This document shows positions 7,604 to 14,581 of a stretch of DNA of 14,581 nt, piece by piece. This DNA is from CALJIC01 sp039805565 (GTDB lineage: Bacteria; Chloroflexota; Chloroflexia; Chloroflexales; Roseiflexaceae), in NCBI GenBank assembly GCA_039805565.1, contig JBDLTZ010000234.1:1-14581 (forward strand), in the 5' to 3' direction. The notes beneath the pieces were generated by a model. It was not told the origin of the DNA. It worked only from the letters and a program-made list of their open reading frames with translations, and did no database searches. The number at the start of each line of letters is the position of its first letter. The stretch's first letter is position 1. A program made the translations under genes and the position numbers.

Positions 7604-7969
7604 CTAGTAGGCATCGAGCTCGCGGAGACGCTCGTCGCTGATTCCGAAGAAGTGGGCGATCTCGTGCAGGACCGTGCGGCGGACCTCCTCGCGGAGCGCG
7701 TCGCGGCCGGAGAAGTCTCTCGTCAGCGGCTCCTGGAAGATCGTTATGGTGTCGGGGAGGAGCGGGCCACCGCCCTCGCGCTCGGTGAGCGGGACGCCCT
7801 CGTAGAGCCCGTAGATGGTCTGCCATGGCTTGATACCGGCGGCGCGCCGCTGGTAGCGGTCGGGGCGCAGCGCGATATGGATCTCGACGTTCTCGAGGTG
7901 GCGGGCGAACTCCGGCGGGAGGGTGTCGAGCGCCTCTGCGACGATCACCTCAAAGGTCACGCTGTCCAT
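7604..7969 (-). CDS. Small zincin-type metalloprotease (metallopeptidase family protein)
   Basis: A 121-residue single-domain protein with the zinc motif His102-Glu-x-x-His106 in LHEIAHFFGISDERL. The third ligand is probably an acidic residue (Asp112 or Glu113) six to seven residues after the second His. This matches the small bacterial zincin-like proteins ('metallopeptidase family protein', zincin_1/minigluzincin), usually 115-140 residues. An N-terminal FEVIVAEALDTLPPEFARHLENVEI is also typical. The ATG at 7969 is chosen because AAGGAG lies nine bases before it; GTG 7975 would sit too close. No signal peptide, so it acts in the cytosol. It is first in the operon, with a strong promoter directly upstream. 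The substrate of the family is not known to me. Confidence 0.9.
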   Translation of the reverse strand: MDSVTFEVIVAEALDTLPPEFARHLENVEIHIALRPDRYQRRAAGIKPWQTIYGLYEGVPLTEREGGGPLLPDTITIFQEPLTRDFSGRDALREEVRRTVLHEIAHFFGISDERLRELDAY

Positions 7970-7995
7970 ACGCACCTGCTCCTTTCCCTCGCGGA

Positions 7996-8025
7996 ATTAT
8001 ACGGTCTGCGCATGGAGGGTGTCAA
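7996..8025 (-). promoter_or_regulatory. Near-consensus sigma-70 promoter of the zincin-GH18-TPR-M42 operon
   Basis: On the minus strand TTGACA (8025-8020) is followed after 18 bases by TATAAT (8001-7996). Both hexamers match the consensus fully. The expected start near 7989 gives a leader of about 20 bases that carries the AAGGAG of the zincin gene. It is the strongest promoter in the window. Confidence 0.85.
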
Positions 8026-8090
8026 GGGTTTTTGCTCCCGGATCTGGCTCCTGGGGTGGTGGTGGGAGGTATTGGGGGGGACATGCGTCG

Positions 8091-8135
8091 AGCGGCACGC
8101 GGCGCGCCCCTGGCCGGGCCACGCCGCGTGCTGCT
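8091..8135 (-). terminator. Long GC hairpin after the ECF sigma gene
   Basis: The arms 8091-8104 and 8122-8135 pair over 14 bp with one G-T pair, around a 17-base loop. Two or three wobble pairs can extend the stem outward. It begins 12 bases beyond the sigma factor's TAA on the minus strand. No T-tract follows, but the stem is among the most stable here and isolates the sigma gene from the operon promoter at 8020. Confidence 0.6.
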
Positions 8136-8147
8136 TGGTACGCTCAC

Positions 8148-8759
8148 TTATGCGGCGACCAGCTGGGCGCGGCGGTCGGCCAGGGCCTCGGCGAGGCGCG
8201 TGAGGCCGCGGTGCTGGAGCGCCTTGACCGAACCGACGCTGCGGCCGAGCGACTGGGCGATCTCGGCCAGGCTGCGGTCCTCGTCGAAGCGGAGGCGCAG
8301 GACGAGGCGCTGGTCGCTGGTGAGGACGCGCATCTCGCCCTTGATCTCGTGGTAGGTGATCTGCGAGAGGATGGCGTCGTCGGGGGCCTCGAGCGCGCCG
8401 GAGCTGCTCTCATCGAGCGGGACTGAGGGGCGGCGGCGGGCCTGACGCATCATGTCCATCGTGCGGGCGTAGGCGATGCGGTAGAGCCAGGCCGAGAAGG
8501 GCCAGCCGCGGTCCTCGTAGCGGGCGAGGCCCTCGAGCATCTTCACGAAGACATCGCTGCACACATCCTCGGCGAGCACAGGGTCACCCACGCGCAGCGT
8601 GATGTAGCGGCGCACCTGGGGGGCGTAGCGCTCGTAGAGCCGGCTGATTGCCTCGGTGTCGCCATCCTTGGCGCGGGCGATGATGGCTGACTCGGACTCA
8701 GGGGCGTACTGTGCGGCAGGGCGGTCGGGCTGCGTGGCGGCGTGCAGGTCTGCTGTCAT
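8148..8759 (-). CDS. ECF-type RNA polymerase sigma factor
   Basis: A 203-residue sigma-70-family factor from the ATG at 8759, with AGAGG seven bases upstream. Region 2 (about 35-110) includes LYERYAPQVRRYITLRVGD, LAEDVCSDVFVKMLEGLARY and the core-binding/-10 part WPFSAWLYRIAYARTMDMMRQ. A short acidic linker leads to region 4 (about 145-195), with LTSDQRLVLRLRFDEDRSLAEIAQSLGRS and the recognition helix VGSVKALQHRGLTRLAEAL. An N-terminal extension of about 20 residues is unstructured-looking. The gene stands alone: no anti-sigma factor or zinc-finger protein is adjacent, so control must come from a distant partner, transcription or protein turnover. Target promoters cannot be read here. Confidence 0.92.
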   Translation of the reverse strand: MTADLHAATQPDRPAAQYAPESESAIIARAKDGDTEAISRLYERYAPQVRRYITLRVGDPVLAEDVCSDVFVKMLEGLARYEDRGWPFSAWLYRIAYARTMDMMRQARRRPSVPLDESSSGALEAPDDAILSQITYHEIKGEMRVLTSDQRLVLRLRFDEDRSLAEIAQSLGRSVGSVKALQHRGLTRLAEALADRRAQLVAA

Positions 8760-9083
8760 GGTCCAGCCTCTTCGGTTGCTAACTCGCGTGGCTCGGCACG
8801 GAGCGGCTGACAAACACGTTCGAGTCGCCGGGAGCGCGTTCTGTTGCTGCGGAAGGGCGGGCCTCGGAACTGACAGCAGTATAGAAAAGCGAGATGACAG
8901 GCCTGTGAGAGACGGGGATACGCGTGGGCGGCGCCGGTCTCTGGCTGCGGCGCTGCGAGGGCGGGGGGACGCGGGCGCTCCGCCTGCGCCCGCGTCCGAG
9001 AGGGTGTCACACGGGGTCGCCTGCGGGGGGGGGAGGTGACACAACGATAGTGCGTCGTGATGACAGTTCGTTCAGGGGCAAGC
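8760..9083. other. 324-base intergenic region upstream of the sigma factor gene
   Basis: No gene is supported here; the open frames are low-complexity Arg/Ala/Pro shadows. GTGTCAC (9004-9010) and GTGACAC (9036-9042) form a 7-bp inverted repeat around a 25-base loop containing a run of nine G (9025-9033). This may be the end of the sugar kinase transcript, which stops at 9084. On the minus strand TATACT (8883-8878) is a possible -10 box for the sigma gene, about 120 bases before its start, but no -35 box is visible at the right distance. Confidence 0.45.
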
Positions 9084-10013
9084 TCACAATGTTTCAACCT
9101 GCGTCGCCGCACCGATGCGCTCGACGTCCTCGGGGCGCATGATACCGGCGCCGAGCACCAGGGCGTTGGCGGTGCCGCAGGCCACACCGAGGCGCAGTGC
9201 GTCGGGGAGCATCTGCCCGCGCAGCACGCCCGTCGCCACGCCCGAGAGCACGGCGTCGCCACTGCCCACCGGGCTCACCGGCTTGATCGCTGGCGGACAG
9301 GCCCACCAGGCGCCCTCGGCGCTCACTGCCACGGCCCCCTGCCGGCCGAGGGTCACGACGACGGTGGCCGGCCCGCGCGACCGGGCCTCCTGGGCGGCCG
9401 CGGCGGCCTCGGCGGGGGTGACGAGCTCGCGGCCGAGCGCCTCGCCGAGCTCGTGGGCGTTGATCTTGAGCATGGCCAGCGGCAGGTCGAGCGCCGCACG
9501 CAGCGCCGGGCCGCTGGTGTCGAGGAACACCGGGCGGGCGGCGCCGACCTCAGCCAGGAGCTCGAGGAATGCAGCCGGGGAGACGCCTGGCGGGAGGCTG
9601 CCCGAGGAGGTCAGCGCCTCGGCGTCGGACGCCGCCGCACGGATGTGGGCGGCCACGGACTGCCACGCGGCCTGGCTGAGCTGCGGCCCCGGCTCGTTGA
9701 TCGTGAGCGTGTCGTGGGCGGCGGGGTCGGTGACGAGCACGCAGATGCGCGACTCACCCTCGGGCAGCCAGGCCCAGTCCGAGGGCAGCCCCTCGGCAGC
9801 GGCCAGGGCGGCGATGGCGCGGCCGGTGTCGCCTCCGAGCGGGCCGGTGGCGCGCGCGTCGAGGCCGAGTGTGCGGAAGGCGCGGACGACGTTCAGCCCC
9901 TTGCCGCCGGCCTGGTCGCGCCGCTCCGCGACGCGGCAGACCTCGGCGTTGCGGAATCCGGGGACGACGAGCACCCGGTCGATCGCCGGGTTGGGGGTGA
10001 GACAGAGCAGCAT
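9084..10013 (-). CDS. PfkB-family sugar kinase, 1-phosphofructokinase type
   Basis: A 309-residue kinase of the ribokinase/PfkB superfamily, in the FruK/LacC/PfkB hexose-phosphate group that phosphorylates fructose-1-phosphate, fructose-6-phosphate or tagatose-6-phosphate with ATP. The N-terminus TPNPAIDRVLVVPGF and the signature AGGKGLNVVRAFRTLG (35-50) are diagnostic. LKINAHELGE (182-191) corresponds to the usual LKPN..EL, with Ile for Pro. The C-terminal anion hole is VGSGDAVLSG (249-258) with catalytic Asp253. The ATG at 10013 has GAGG five bases upstream. No PTS component, aldolase or regulator is adjacent, so the substrate cannot be fixed from context. The probable promoter is at 10083-10110. 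Confidence 0.9.
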   Translation of the reverse strand: MLLCLTPNPAIDRVLVVPGFRNAEVCRVAERRDQAGGKGLNVVRAFRTLGLDARATGPLGGDTGRAIAALAAAEGLPSDWAWLPEGESRICVLVTDPAAHDTLTINEPGPQLSQAAWQSVAAHIRAAASDAEALTSSGSLPPGVSPAAFLELLAEVGAARPVFLDTSGPALRAALDLPLAMLKINAHELGEALGRELVTPAEAAAAAQEARSRGPATVVVTLGRQGAVAVSAEGAWWACPPAIKPVSPVGSGDAVLSGVATGVLRGQMLPDALRLGVACGTANALVLGAGIMRPEDVERIGAATQVETL

Positions 10014-10082
10014 AGTATCCTCAGTAGCCTTCGGCGGTTGAGCTGCGGTCCGGCCGGCGGCTGTGCGCCGCGGCCACGTATC

Positions 10083-10110
10083 AGTATACGCCGTCCGCGC
10101 CGCTTGACGA
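10083..10110 (-). promoter_or_regulatory. Candidate promoter of the sugar kinase gene
   Basis: On the minus strand TCGTCA (10110-10105) and TATACT (10088-10083) are 16 bases apart, matching the consensus at 4 of 6 and 5 of 6. The leader would be about 65 bases. The -35 box overlaps that of the divergent tRNA promoter almost completely. Confidence 0.5.
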
Positions 10111-10132
10111 AAGTGCCCGCCCCCGGTAGAAT
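10104..10132 (+). promoter_or_regulatory. Promoter of the tRNA-Gly gene
   Basis: TTGACG (10104-10109), a 17-base spacer and TAGAAT (10127-10132) match sigma-70 consensus at 5 of 6 in each box. Transcription would begin near 10139, only a few bases before the mature tRNA 5' end at 10143, as is usual for single tRNA genes. Confidence 0.75.
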
Positions 10133-10142
10133 CCCTTGGTAC

Positions 10143-10216
10143 GCGGGAGTGGCGTAGTGGTAACGCGAGAGCCTTCCAAGCTCAAGTCGCGGGTTCGATT
10201 CCCGCCTCCCGTACCA
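10143..10216 (+). tRNA. tRNA-Gly (anticodon TCC)
   Basis: A 74-base cloverleaf fits. The acceptor GCGGGAG pairs with CTCCCGT, closing with a G-T pair. The D stem is GCGT/ACGC, the anticodon loop CTTCCAA has anticodon TCC at 10175-10177, the variable loop has four bases, and the T arm is GCGGG-TTCGATT-CCCGC. A discriminator A and encoded CCA follow (10213-10216). The first anticodon-stem pair (27-43) is an A-A mismatch, leaving four pairs there. Anticodon TCC reads GGA and, by wobble, GGG codons. Confidence 0.96.
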
Positions 10217-10222
10217 ACGAAG

Positions 10223-10255
10223 ACGCCGCCGCACCGATAAGTGGTGCGGCGGCGT
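10223..10255. terminator. Strong hairpin between the tRNA and the histidine kinase gene
   Basis: ACGCCGCCGCACC (10223-10235) and GGTGCGGCGGCGT (10243-10255) form a perfect 13-bp stem with a 7-base loop. It begins seven bases after the tRNA CCA and ends 20 bases before the kinase stop, so it can serve both converging transcripts. On the plus strand it is followed by TTGTGCTT, on the minus strand by CTTCGTTGG; both are only weakly T-rich. Confidence 0.8.
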
Positions 10256-10274
10256 TGTGCTTCCTCAGAATCCT

Positions 10275-11429
10275 CTAGCTGCCCGGCGCGCGTGGGAGTC
10301 GCACGACGAAGGTGCTGCCGCCGCCCACGCTGCTCGCCACCTCGACCGTCCCGCCGTGCAGCGCCACCAGCTCGTGCACCACGTACAGCCCGATCCCCAT
10401 GCCTGTGATCGGCACGCCCGTTGTGTGGTTGGCGCGGTAGAACCGCTCGAAGAGCCGGCCGCCAACGCCCTCCGGGATGCCGACGCCCTGGTCGCTCACG
10501 CTCCAGAGAACGCTGCCCTCGTCCTGCGACAGCCGCACGCTGATGTGGCCGCCGTCTGGGCTGTACTTCACGGCGTTCTGGAGCAGGTTCTGGAGTACCT
10601 GCTCGAGCCGCAGCGGGTCCCCGAGGACCAGGGCCGGCCCGTCGCAGTCGATCGCGATCGTGTGCGCGTAGAGCAGGGGCTCGACGTCCGCGGCGATCTG
10701 CTGCGTGAGATCGCAGAGATCGATCAGCCCCAGGCTCAGGCGGTCGTGCTCGGAGTGCAGCCGGGCCATATCGAGCAGCGAGCCGATCAGCTGGTGCGCC
10801 CGGTCCGACTGATCGACGATCGCGTGGAGCGCGCGCCGGTCGCGCTCGCTCAGGTCGGCGATGTGACTGAGGCGGCGCTCGAGCACCTGAGCGTAGCCAA
10901 CGATGGCGGTGAGCGGGGTGCGCAGCTCGTGCGCGGCGATCGCTAGGAACGCATCGCGGGCGCTGATGGCGGCCTCGGCCTCCTCACGGGCGGTGCGCTC
11001 GGCCAGCAGCAGCCGCTCGCGCTCCTCCTCGAGCCGCTGCACCTCGGTGGCGTCGCGCATGATCTTGACGAAGCCGATGACGCACCCCTCGCCGCTGTGG
11101 ATCGGTGTGACGACGCCGTCTGCCCAAAAGCGCCCCCCGTCCTTGCGCAGGTGCCAGCGCTTGTCTATGGCACGGCCGTCCCGGGCCGCGCGCTCTCGCT
11201 CGGACTCGGGTGCGCCGGCCCGGATATCCTCCTCGGTGAAGATCAGCGACACGGGCCGGCCGACGATCTCCTCGGTGCGGTAGCCGAAGATCTGGTGCGC
11301 CCCGGCGTTCCACGTGCTGATCAGACCCTTGAGGTCGATCGTGAACATCGCGTAGTCGCGGACTGACGCGACGATGGCGTGAAAGATGCCCTGGCGCTCG
11401 TCAGCTGTGGTGGTGTGTGAGTGCTGCAT
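10275..11429 (-). CDS. Soluble PAS-domain sensor histidine kinase
   Basis: A 384-residue kinase from the ATG at 11429 (GAAGGA six bases upstream); earlier in-frame starts lack a ribosome site. A PAS/PAC sensor spans about 14-130 (YAMFTIDLKGLISTWNAGA...GFVKIMRDATE). A coiled coil (about 128-157) leads to a HisKA dimerisation domain with phospho-acceptor His167 in AAHELRTPLTAIVGYAQVL. The ATPase domain shows the N box (NLLQNAVKYS, Asn285), G1 (DQGVGIP, 313-319) and G2 (GMGIGL, 343-348). There is no transmembrane segment, so it senses a cytosolic signal; no haem or flavin ligand motif stands out in the PAS. It is divergent from the KaiC-like/receiver operon, 206 bases away, suggesting joint control and a shared pathway. 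Confidence 0.94.
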   Translation of the reverse strand: MQHSHTTTADERQGIFHAIVASVRDYAMFTIDLKGLISTWNAGAHQIFGYRTEEIVGRPVSLIFTEEDIRAGAPESERERAARDGRAIDKRWHLRKDGGRFWADGVVTPIHSGEGCVIGFVKIMRDATEVQRLEEERERLLLAERTAREEAEAAISARDAFLAIAAHELRTPLTAIVGYAQVLERRLSHIADLSERDRRALHAIVDQSDRAHQLIGSLLDMARLHSEHDRLSLGLIDLCDLTQQIAADVEPLLYAHTIAIDCDGPALVLGDPLRLEQVLQNLLQNAVKYSPDGGHISVRLSQDEGSVLWSVSDQGVGIPEGVGGRLFERFYRANHTTGVPITGMGIGLYVVHELVALHGGTVEVASSVGGGSTFVVRLPRAPGS

Positions 11430-11591
11430 ATCGTATCCTTCGCCTGGCATGGAGGGAGGCGGGGTTTCAGGCGGGCATGAGCTCACAGGCGAAGATAAGA
11501 CAGCAGGGAGCGTGCCGCCGCCGGGGAGTGACCGTGCGTGCGAACGATATCTTGGGTTGGGGCGCCGGCCGGCAGCGCTGTGGCACAGGGC

Positions 11592-11619
11592 TTGCGAGCG
11601 GATACCTGAGTCGTACAAT
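11592..11619 (+). promoter_or_regulatory. Weak candidate promoter for the KaiC-like operon
   Basis: TTGCGA (11592-11597), a 16-base spacer and TACAAT (11614-11619) match consensus at 4 of 6 and 5 of 6. The expected start near 11626 falls inside the GAGGG ribosome site (11624-11628), which would leave a leader of only about ten bases. Either the transcript is nearly leaderless or the true promoter lies further up in the 206-base divergent region, where I see no better one. Confidence 0.35.
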
Positions 11620-11635
11620 CTGTGAGGGCCGGTCC

Positions 11636-13120
11636 ATGACCAGTGATCCTGAGCCTGCTGAGCCATCCCGGCGCATGCCCACCGGCGTGCCGGGCCTCGA
11701 CACCGTGCTCGGCGGGGGGCTGCGGCACGGTGGTGTCTACCTCGTCATTGGGCCGCCGGGGGCCGGCAAGACAGTCCTCGGCAACCAGATCTGCTTCGCC
11801 CAAGCCGTGACGGGTGCGCGGGCGATCTACCTGACGCTGCTCTCTGAGAACCACAGCAACATGCTGGACAACCTCGAGGGGCTGTCGTTCTTCGACCGCC
11901 GTCTGATCGGCGACGGGCTGCAGTACGTCAGCGCCTACGGCGTACTGGAGCAGGGTGGCCTGGATAGGCTGCTCGAGTTTGTGCGGCAGCTCGTGCAGGC
12001 GCAGCGCCCCGTGCTGCTGGCGGTCGACGGGCTCGCGACGCTGGCGGAGATGGCGGTCTCTGCGGTTGCGCTGAAGCAGTTCATCAACCAGCTGCAAATC
12101 GTCGGCTCGCTCTTCACCTGCTCATTTCTGCTCTTCAGCTCGCTGGATGCCGCCGTTGGCACACGCGCCGAGCACGCCTCGGTGGATGGGGTCATCGAGC
12201 TGCACCGCGTGAGCTTGGGGCTGCGTTCGGCGCGCGAGCTGGAGATCCACAAGCTGCGCGGGAGCAGTCACCTCGACGGCCGGCACGCCTTCGTGATCAC
12301 CCGCGATGGGCTGCGGATCTACCCGCGACTCGAGGCGCGCTTCAGGTCTCTCGACATCCCCCCGGAGCAGCTGGACCGGCGCCTGACGTTCGGGGTGCCG
12401 CTGCTCGACGCGATGCTGGGCGGAGGGCTCCAGGCGAGGAGCACCACGCTGCTGGTGGGCACCACCGGGAGCGGGAAGACACTGCTCGGGCTGCGCTTCC
12501 TGGCGAGCGGCGCGGAGCAGGGCGAGCCCGGCCTGTACGTTGGGTTCTACGAGACTGCGGGGGAGCTGCGCGCGAAGGCGGACTCCGTCGGCTTCGGCCT
12601 GTCGGCGCACGTGGACGCTGGCCGGGTCGGCATGCTGTGGTACCCGCCGTACGAGACGCTGATCGACGCGTTGGCCGAGCGGATCTTCGAGGTGCTGGAG
12701 GAGCAAGGGGTGCGGCGGCTGTTCCTCGATGGGCTCGAGGGGATCGAGGGCGCCGCCGTTCACCAGGAGCGCGTGCAGTCCTTCATGATGGCGCTGTCGA
12801 ACACGCTGAAGGAGAGGGGGGTGACGACGATCTTCTCGGCCGAGATCCGTGACCTGGCGGGCCCCACCGTTAAGATCCCGCTGGAGGGCATCTCGATCGT
12901 GGCGGGCAACATCATCCTGATGCGCCAGGTGGAGCTCAAGGGGAGCACAAGGCACGTCCTCTCGGTGATGAAGATGCGCCGCAGCGGCTACGAGCCGGTC
13001 ATCCGGATGTTCTCGATCGGCGCGCAGGGCATTGTAATGGGCGACCCGATCGAGCGGGTGGACGCGATCCTCACCGGTACCCCACGTTCAGTGCCCGCAC
13101 GCGGGAGGCGGCGGCGATGA
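11636..13120 (+). CDS. KaiC-like double RecA-fold ATPase
   Basis: A 494-residue protein with two tandem KaiC/RecA ATPase domains, the layout of KaiC-family proteins that form hexamers. The ATG at 11636 has GAGGG seven bases upstream. Domain 1 (about 14-235) has PTGVPGLDTVLGGGL, Walker A GPPGAGKT (39-46) and Walker B Asp131. Domain 2 (about 248-480) has TFGVPLLDAMLGGGL, Walker A GTTGSGKT (275-282) and Walker B Asp365. The paired catalytic glutamates of clock KaiC (EE after the Walker A strand) are reduced to Ser70-Glu71 and Tyr305-Glu306. The clock phosphosite Ser431/Thr432 aligns with Ser420-Ile421. A basic RGRRRR tail ends it. No KaiA or KaiB is present. It is probably a signalling ATPase working with the receiver gene seven bases downstream and the divergent kinase. 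Confidence 0.93.
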   Translation: MTSDPEPAEPSRRMPTGVPGLDTVLGGGLRHGGVYLVIGPPGAGKTVLGNQICFAQAVTGARAIYLTLLSENHSNMLDNLEGLSFFDRRLIGDGLQYVSAYGVLEQGGLDRLLEFVRQLVQAQRPVLLAVDGLATLAEMAVSAVALKQFINQLQIVGSLFTCSFLLFSSLDAAVGTRAEHASVDGVIELHRVSLGLRSARELEIHKLRGSSHLDGRHAFVITRDGLRIYPRLEARFRSLDIPPEQLDRRLTFGVPLLDAMLGGGLQARSTTLLVGTTGSGKTLLGLRFLASGAEQGEPGLYVGFYETAGELRAKADSVGFGLSAHVDAGRVGMLWYPPYETLIDALAERIFEVLEEQGVRRLFLDGLEGIEGAAVHQERVQSFMMALSNTLKERGVTTIFSAEIRDLAGPTVKIPLEGISIVAGNIILMRQVELKGSTRHVLSVMKMRRSGYEPVIRMFSIGAQGIVMGDPIERVDAILTGTPRSVPARGRRRR

Positions 13121-14581
13121 GGGCGCTATGAGCACGGTACTCATCGTCGATGACGAGACGGTGATCTTGGAGATGCTGCGGGATCTGCTCGAGGATGCCG
13201 GCTACCGCGTTGTGACCGCGCGTGACGGCCGCGATGGTCTGGCGGCGATGGCTGCCGCTCCCGTGGATGTGGTGCTGTGTGATGTGATGATGCCGGTGAT
13301 GGACGGGGTGGCCTTCTGCCGGGCGGTGCAGGCCGACGCCGCGCTGGCGTCGATCCCTGTTCTGCTGATGAGCGCGGGCGCCCGCCCGACAGAAGGCTCA
13401 GGGTGTCGGTCCGCAGGGTTCCTCCAGAAGCCCTTTACGCTCGATGTGGTGCTGGCGGCGCTCGCCGCAGTGCTTGGAGCACGCTGACGCGCCCGGTTTC
13501 AGCCACAGGCGTTCACAACAGGCGTCGCGCTCTACGCCGCGCTCAGCACCTGGATCTGCCGTGCGAGCCGGTGCTCGTCGGCGAAGCCGAGGTTGACCTC
13601 GCGTACGGCGCCGCGCGCGTCGAGCACGACGGTGGCCGGGACGGTGAGGATGCCGACGCGCGCCACTAGCTCGGGGTGGTCGAGCGCCGAGAGCACCGTC
13701 ACTGTCGCGTCCGTGCCGAGGTCGGACTCGAGCCGTCGCAGCGCCGGGACTTGCCGGGTGCGGCACTCGGAGCAGGTCGGGGTCGAGAAGGCCACGACGG
13801 CCGGGCGACCCGGCGGCACCATCCCCGCGAAGGGGGACTGGGCGGCGAGGCGGCGGAGTCTCGTGGCGCGCCAGAGCCGTATGCCGCCCCACACCAGCGC
13901 GGCGGCCGCGACGAGCGCGGCGAGGATGAGGAGTCGCTCGAGCATGTGTCCCTCCTCTGCTATCCCCTGGCCCCGCGCAGCCGCTGGAGCTGGAAGAAGA
14001 TGAAGCAGCCGGCGCAGAAGCCGAACAGCAGGTTGACTGCTGCGAGCGCCACCACGACGAGCGCGAGCCCCCACCCGAGCGCCGGTAGCCCTGCGAACAG
14101 CGCCAGGGTGGCCAGGAGCAGCACGGCCGCCCCCATGCCCTGCGCGAAGCGGTGCGGCGCCGGGTCCTCCTCGTGCAGGTCGGGCCGGACGAGCCCGGCC
14201 GGGCGCAGTGCGTCGCGGTAGAGGCGCTGGAAGAGTGCAAGCTGCGGCGTAACCGTACCAAGCGCCATCACGGCGGCCACGAGCGCCGCCAGCCACGGCA
14301 GGTCCAGCAGGAAGGCAAGTACCAGCAGCGCGATGATCGCAGCCTGGTTAACACGTAGGGCGGTGCGGTCGAACAGCGGACGCGCAGCCCGCGGCGCGGC
14401 GGCGAGATCCTGGTGTGTCACGGGACACGCTCCTTCAGGCTTGGCATAGACGATACAGGAAGTATAGCACAAACTTGATAAACTTGTGCGCTTTGGTACT
14501 CTATGCCGCAGCGGTGCTCCGGGGTGCTCCATGTCGCGAGGGCGCCGGGCAGCTTATCCGCCCGACGCCCCGATATGGTGA

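Overview
The window is GC-rich DNA, dense in genes, from a free-living bacterium. The mix of genes suggests a filamentous member of the Chloroflexota (Chloroflexia, Roseiflexus/Chloroflexus-like): a membrane-anchored TPR protein, a family-18 glycosidase with a Pro/Thr/Ala linker, an M42 peptidase, a KaiC-type ATPase beside two-component genes, and many GTG starts. This placement is inferred from gene content, not from a marker gene. I support 14 intact protein genes, one tRNA, one truncated gene and several regulatory signals.

Layout. Positions 1-630 hold the 3' end of a pRiA4b ORF-3-like gene (usually linked to mobile elements), a stretch with no convincing gene, and a 27-bp near-perfect palindrome. 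A small membrane protein gene (631-1083, +) follows. It converges with a minus-strand group: NAD-dependent epimerase/dehydratase, PhyH-type Fe/2-oxoglutarate dioxygenase, then nucleoside phosphorylase (3793 down to 1152). Upstream of these, beyond a large hairpin, lies a second minus-strand operon: zincin-type metalloprotease, GH18 glycosidase, TPR membrane protein and M42 aminopeptidase (7969 down to 3981). It has a near-perfect TTGACA/TATAAT promoter at 7996-8025. Next come a solitary ECF sigma factor (8759-8148) with its own hairpin, and a PfkB-family sugar kinase (10013-9084). The kinase promoter overlaps the divergent promoter of a tRNA-Gly(TCC) gene (10143-10216).

The most interesting block is 10275-13487. 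A soluble PAS histidine kinase (minus strand) is divergent from a two-gene plus-strand operon encoding a double-domain KaiC-like ATPase and a stand-alone receiver domain. No KaiA or KaiB is present and the KaiC phosphosite is only half conserved. This looks like a non-clock KaiC signalling module that uses two-component partners. The window closes with a membrane-anchored thioredoxin and a DUF4395 membrane protein that both carry CxxC motifs (14421 down to 13532). They are driven by an extended -10 promoter with a palindromic operator-like site directly upstream.

All calls come from reading the sequence and recalling family motifs. No database search was run.
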